Part shown: positions 59,295 to 64,000 of the stretch, piece by piece
Layout of the letters: every line of letters starts with the position of its first letter
Numbering within the stretch: position 1 is the stretch's first letter
Assembly: GCA_002633005.1 (NCBI GenBank)
Contig: NMRA01000064.1
Span: 184,001 to 248,000, forward strand
DNA from: Phoronis australis
Taxonomy: Eukaryota > Phoronida > Phoronidae
Reading direction: 5' to 3'
DNA: 64,000 nt
Program-made: the position numbers and the translations under genes
The notes under the pieces: generated by a model
Told to the model about the DNA's origin: nothing
Database searches by the model: none
What the model saw: the letters and a program-made list of their open reading frames with translations, nothing else

Positions 59295-59484
59295 AGTGGT
59301 TAATCTAAAAGTAGAGAAATTTAGTGCAACTTACTTTTAAAAGTAAAATTGAGTAGTAGCATCACTTAATATTTACAAATGAATTCTAAGAACCAATTAA
59401 TAAAATTCTATTCCAAAAAAATTAAACTGACCACAAGAAACTACCAGCATGGCCACTTTCCGTGACTTCCTCTCAAGTGCAGAG

Positions 59485-59814
59485 TCCTACAGCAGTGTTA
59501 TGGAGTGGGTCCTTGTGTCCTACAGCAGTGTTATGGAGTGGGCCCATGTGTCCTACAGCAGTGTTATGGAGTGGGCCCTTGTGTCCTACAGTAGCGTTAT
59601 GGAGTGGGCCCTTGTGTCCTACGGCAGTGTTATGGAGTGGGCCCTTGTGTCCTACAGCAGTGTTATGGAGTGGGCCCTTGTGTCCTACAGCAGTGTTACG
59701 GAGTGGGCCCTTGTGTCCTACAGTAGTGTTATGGAGTGGGCCCTTGTGTCCTACAACAGTGTTATGGAAAGGGCCCTTTTGTCCTACAGCAGTTTTACGG
59801 AGTGGACCCTTCAG
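59485..59814 (+). repeat. 33-bp minisatellite, 10 copies
   Basis: Ten units begin TCCTACAGCAGTGTTATGG at 59485 and every 33 bases to 59782; the last is the most diverged. Because 33 is divisible by three and no frame contains a stop, several frames on both strands stay open for 150 to 180 codons; none shows other signs of coding. Confidence 0.97.
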
Positions 59815-60489
59815 GCCTTTATCCAGGAATTTGAAAATAGGGTGTCCAAAATGGGGTTCCCAATATTCCAGGTCATCCATGATTCCGACGCGTAACCCTC
59901 CACCCCCAGGACCATTCACCAGCAATCCCCCACAAAAATGCGTAGACCAAGGATTTTACATCAAACTTTACAAAAAAGCCTTCTGTAGAGAGCTTTTTTA
60001 CTAAAAAAAACTGTGTAGACTAAGACCTTACATCTAAATTTAAGTAAAAAGCCAAGTAGCTTACCAAAGAAATATTAGAGATATTGGTTAAAGGATGAGA
60101 GCACTATGTTTTTGGTGATCTCTAGTCAAATTGTTGTTATAAAGGTTGTCATATCATTTTAATTAGCTTTAATATTCTGTAAAATGAATCATCAGAGCTG
60201 CAGTTACAAAACAAGAAAAATGCACGTATGATGTGTGATTTATAGTTTGGCAACAGGTGTCACTGCTGTTCCATATTAAAGCCCTAAAACGCACATTGAA
60301 AAGCATGAAATGGGCACTAGTTCAAAAAAATTAAATGAGCATATTCTTTTGGAACAATATTTTATTAACATAATGACATTTATTTCATTTTGATGTTTTT
60401 AAAGATGAAAATCATGAAGTTACATCTCTGAAACAACAGTATGGAGTCGCACTAAGACATGAACCCTAAATATACGTATATACATATAC

Positions 60490-60560
60490 CGTATTTGCCG
60501 TAATAACCGCCCAGGGCGCTTAGAAAAGTTCGGTTCAGGCGGGTGAAACCCGGTCTCCGT
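60490..60560 (+). repeat. Sequence resembling a DNA-transposon end
   Basis: CCGTATTTGCCGTAATAACC followed by GCCCAGGGCGCTTA resembles CCGTATTT...AATAA.CGCCC.GGGCGCTTA ends that I know from interspersed animal repeats. No partner end was identified. Confidence 0.3.
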
Positions 60561-61849
60561 AACGGGTGAAATCGGAAGCTAAGATTCATCAAATTTACGT
60601 TCTGTGACGTATCTGTAATCTATGAAAGATTTTCAACAAAACTGTGGTGCATTGCTATCAAACTTTGCTACTAAATTATGACCATTTTACAGAAAATTTT
60701 GCTGAAATCCCAGGGCGAAAACTCGCCGACTGACTGCCTCGAAATCGCCGTCTTCGATATGGCGACTTCAATGCTTGAATAAAAATAGTTTCGACTCAAG
60801 CAAATTACCTGAAATCTTCATTAAGTTTTTTAACGTCTCTAAGATTTTTTTCCAAGTTCCCGTGGAGTCTGGATTAACAGCAGGTTTAAGTACAAATCTG
60901 TGCAACATCGTGCCATCTACATGTATGATCCGCAACGCGGCAGGAAAAATGTCTGGACGAACACACATGTTGTTGTCACGTGACGTTTGTTTTGAAGTTC
61001 ATCTGCATTTTGAGTATTAAGCGAGCGCGTGCGTGTCACCAGAGTTCATTTGCCAAAGCAAAGAACGTCTTTTGGCCAGAGCCACGCAAACTAACGAGCT
61101 AGATGTGCCTTAATGGTGTCTAAAGAAATTTGCACAAGCAGTAGGCCTAAACCAGAGCATGTTTCATTCAGCACTTACCGGTCTCATGTGCCAGACATTC
61201 GTACCCCTGTAATGCCAAATGGAACATGGGAGAATTTTTGGGGGATATGGCCCCTTTGCCTCCCCCCTTACTGAGTGAAATCAGCCACTGTGAACAAAGG
61301 ACTGCTTGAAAAGTTTGACCACAAGATTATTTGTTCGAGTTGGATGGGTTTGAAGAATCGACGGCCTACTAAGGTGTCCCTCTATACGCAAAAGGTACAT
61401 AACAACGTGACTTCTCTTTGAAGTTCATGTTGTTACAGTACGACTGACTTAATGACTGTGACTGTGAGGCATACATTCGCGGGGTTGGTCATCAGAACGC
61501 TCACCTACAAATCTTCTCATTTGACAAACGCCTTTTGAATTTATTGCCTTCGTGCAATTCAATGACTCGAGTTCATTAGCGTTCAGAGTACAACAGGCTT
61601 TACATCGGAATGAGTTTTCACACTACACGCAAACATGGTCAGTAAACCCTCACGAACCTTTCCGGAACGGAAGTTTGTTACTTTCTGACAAAAGGTGTCG
61701 CGACAAACATAACTTTCAAGCATTTTAGCTAAATTAAATCGTTTTAGTCGTGTTACTTTCTGTTTTTAAATCTTGCACTCGTTATTTTGCTCACTGAGTT
61801 CGATGGAAACGATTCTTAACGCTTTTAAGCTAAATGCGTAGGCGTTACA

Positions 61850-61955
61850 TCAGCAGTTCATGTCACGTGAGTACTCCGAGTTTCACATGTTCACTTCCTG
61901 GTTTGCTTCGGAGCAGAGGCGATGTAAAGGCGATCACTTTTATTGTTTTTTCCAG
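61850..61955 (+). promoter_or_regulatory. Possible promoter upstream of the exon at 61970
   Basis: Contains an E-box in GTCACGTGAG (CACGTG at 61864-61869, close to the CLEAR motif) and an ETS-type CTTCCTG at 61894, in DNA richer in CpG than its surroundings. A strong acceptor-like sequence (TGTTTTTTCCAG, ending 61955) between it and the ATG leaves open whether transcription begins here or further upstream. Confidence 0.3.
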
Positions 61956-61969
61956 TTTCTTAGCTTAGC

Positions 61970-62013
61970 ATGGGTAATTGCTGGTCAACATGCTTCGGCA
62001 AACTGGACAGAAG
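61970..62013 (+). CDS. First coding exon of a myristoylated protein, gene continues right
   Basis: The short exon reads MGNCWSTCFGKLDR and ends in phase 2 at AGAAG|GTAAAC. It is preceded by an acceptor or promoter region. MGNCxS is a strong N-myristoylation signal (Gly2, Ser6), and Cys4 and Cys8 could be palmitoylated, so the product should be anchored to membranes on the cytosolic side. I do not recognise which protein it is; many kinases, small adaptor and ubiquitin-ligase proteins start this way. Remaining exons lie beyond base 64000 or were not seen. Confidence 0.5.
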
Positions 62014-64000
62014 GTAAACCGCTTCAGTGCTGATATTTAATTACCGCGGTGCTCGTCTAGACTTGTTTCTGATTGAATTGCTCTGGTAACTGAACATTAC
62101 AGGAACACTCAACACTCATTGATTGGCAATAGAATACACTCCGCTATCGCACGGAGTTCTGAGGACATCACTGCTGTTTTCAGTATTTATTGGAAATGGG
62201 TGTTACCCCACGGTTAATTTTGGGCATTTTGCCTCAATTAGCATGTAATTTATTGGCTATTTTATTTAAGCTTAATTGTATTGTTGTATTTGTCAAACTA
62301 GTCAGATATAGTTCATTGATTGTATTTAAAATTGCTATAACTTAATCATTTCTTGTCATAGAATTAGAATCATAAATTTGGTGACCACATGCAGTCATAA
62401 CAATTCTTCTATGGTGTGAGTTTTAACATATAATCTGTTATTTTTAGAATATTGACTGTTGAAATTGAAATTTTTTTTGCTGACTTATGCATTGTCGCAA
62501 TCCTAACACATTCATCACCAACACAATTGCAATGAGATGCGAATCGACTATTTCTTGACTCACAGTCTATGGTCTGTTAGTAACTCACGCACCCCAATTT
62601 AACCAGCTTATCAAATCAACAATTTCCCAGAGGTTATGACTTTTAATATCATACTTTATGTCTAAATTTCGTAATGTTTCTTTGATGTCACGCTCATGAA
62701 TTATTTCTCAAGATTCACAACAGGTTCAGTCATTTGGGGATGGATTTGCAAAAAGTTTTTCAATAGCTTGCTAATGTTTTTGTTATCAAGATTTGATTTT
62801 TGGTTTGGAAATTTGTTTTGACTTGGCAGATTGCTGATAGACCTGCATAATGCAAATTTAGCGGCCAGTACCAGACTAACCTGTTGTTGGAGACAGTTGG
62901 AATTTAGCAGCACCAGACTAACCTGTTGTTGGAGACAGTTGGAATTTAGCAGCACCAGACTAACCTGTTGTTAGAGTCAGTTGGAGTTTAGTAGTACCAG
63001 ACTAAACTGTTGTTGGAGCCAGTTGAAATTTAGTAGTATCAGACTAACCTGTTGTTGGAGGCAGTTGGAATTTAGTAGTACCAGACTAACCTGTTGTTGG
63101 AGCCAGTTGGAATTTAGTAGTACTAGACTAACCTGTTGTTGGAGACAGTTGGAATTTAGCAGTACCAGGCTAACCTGTTGTTGGAGACAGTTGGAATTGA
63201 GCAGCACCAGACTAACCTGTTGTTGGAGACAGTTGGAATTGAGTAGTACCAGACTAACCTGTTGTTGGAGTCAGTTGGAGTTTAGTAGTACCAGACTAAA
63301 CTGTTGTTGGAGCCAGTTGAAATTTAGTAGTACCAGACTAACCTGTTGTTGGAGCCAATTGGAATTTAGTAGTACCAGACTAACCTGTTGTTGGAGACAG
63401 TTGGAATTTAGCAGTACCAGGCTAACCTGTTGTTGGAGACAGTTGGAATTGAGTAGTACCAGACTAACCTGTTGTTGAAGCCAGTCGAAATTTAGTTGTA
63501 CTACTGTTGTTGGAGCCAGTTGGAATTTAGTAGTACCAGACTAACCTGTTGTTGGAGCCAGTTGGAATTTAGTAGTACTAGACTAACCTGTTGTTGGAGC
63601 CAGTTGGAATTAAGTAGTACCGGACTAGCCTGTTGTTGGAGCAATTTGAAATTTAGTAGTACCAGACTAACCTGTTGTTGGAGACAGTTGGAATTTAAAA
63701 GTGGACCAGAATTTAGTGTAGGTACCACCCATGGTTGCGACAACACTCAAATTATGTTTATGGAGATTTTTATTACTAGATTGTGCATTTATAACATTTT
63801 GATGAAGGATAGTGTATTACTCGATACTAAACAAAATATAGGGAACCTGAAATTTCATTGCATACCAGTGATTATTTATGTTGGACTGATTATGCAAAGT
63901 AATGGTTCAGAAATTTTGTGTATTCACGGTGTATTCATGGTGCAGGTTAATGAATGAAAAATAAATGTAGCCAATTAAGCTTAAAAGAAGAATTGTAAGA
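62014..64000 (+). other. Putative first intron of the gene starting at 61970
   Basis: AT-rich DNA containing the 42-bp minisatellite. The terminal ORF at 63496-63957 is a minisatellite reading frame that runs into random sequence. Confidence 0.4.
62869..63700 (+). repeat. 42-bp minisatellite, about 20 copies
   Basis: Units begin ACCAGACTAACCTGTTGTTG and continue GAGACAGTTGGAATTTAG. About 20 copies, with variants GAGACA/GAGCCA/GAGTCA mixed along the array; one unit near 63481-63505 is shortened. The length is divisible by three, so long ORFs on both strands (14-residue unit SSTRLTCCWRQLEF on plus) are open without evidence of coding. Confidence 0.97.

Larger units (their letters stand above)
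59295..61969. other. Region between DUS4L and the exon at 61970
   Basis: It probably holds the 5' intron and promoter of DUS4L. Present are the 33-bp minisatellite, a transposon-end-like sequence at 60490-60560, and a dispersed repeat near 61166-61260 shared with 11882-11985. The ORFs at 60768-61020 overlap on both strands and are not supported. Confidence 0.4.

Noticed and set aside
59449-60004. ORFs of 148, 180 and 150 codons over the 33-bp array
   Set aside because: They exist in several frames and both strands only because the unit length is divisible by three and lacks stops; no flanking coding or splice signals.
59485-63700. CRISPR-like direct repeats
   Set aside because: Units are head-to-tail without unique spacers, in animal DNA with introns.
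62701-63957. ORFs over the 42-bp array, including a 165-codon one
   Set aside because: Same cause; the array is open on both strands and runs into random sequence.

Overview
The window looks like nuclear DNA of an invertebrate animal. It is AT-rich, genes are split by GT-AG introns of 0.4 to 16 kb, minisatellites, fold-back repeats, a tRNA-derived SINE and a decayed DNA transposon lie in the non-coding DNA, and the recognisable genes are metazoan: a SATB/Defective-proventriculus (CMP/cut-superclass) homeobox gene and the tRNA-dihydrouridine synthase DUS4L. A marine bilaterian seems likely, but the sequence alone does not settle the phylum.

Layout. (1) Positions 1-17,000, minus strand: a tandemly duplicated gene of unrecognised family. 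The complete copy has a short first coding exon (11176-11119) and one exon of almost 6 kb (from 10257). It encodes about 1,990 residues: a glycosylatable N-terminus, one membrane span, then a long cytosolic array of helical repeats ending in a segment that resembles the dynein stalk. The reading frame shifts near 4413-4424, and convincing protein continues in the new frame to 3867. A sister copy begins at 158 and runs off the left edge; its first exon, intron and putative promoter match the complete copy. (2) 17,000-20,270: mostly unassigned, with one weak plus-strand terminal exon. (3) 20,624-47,794, plus strand: a dve-like homeobox gene. Six exons chain in phase into a 703-residue protein with CMP, CUT-like and two atypical homeodomains; the first exon is the least certain. 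(4) 53,114-55,008, plus strand: three more exons encoding a second CUT-like domain and one divergent homeodomain of the same family, without a visible CMP part of their own. Their phase would let them splice onto the dve CMP exons, so they are either a truncated tandem paralogue or an alternative 3' end. (5) 58,347-59,294, minus strand: DUS4L in a single coding exon. (6) 61,970-62,013, plus strand: a likely first coding exon with an N-myristoylation signal; the gene runs off the right edge.

The genes do not form a pathway. The dve-like unit is a transcription factor locus with long, probably regulatory introns (a perfect RFX X-box and a promoter-like CCAAT region lie in its 16.5-kb intron). 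DUS4L is a housekeeping tRNA-modification gene. The repeat protein is an expanding, apparently uncharacterised family. Exon calls rest on reading frame, splice consensus and phase; no alignments or expression data were available.
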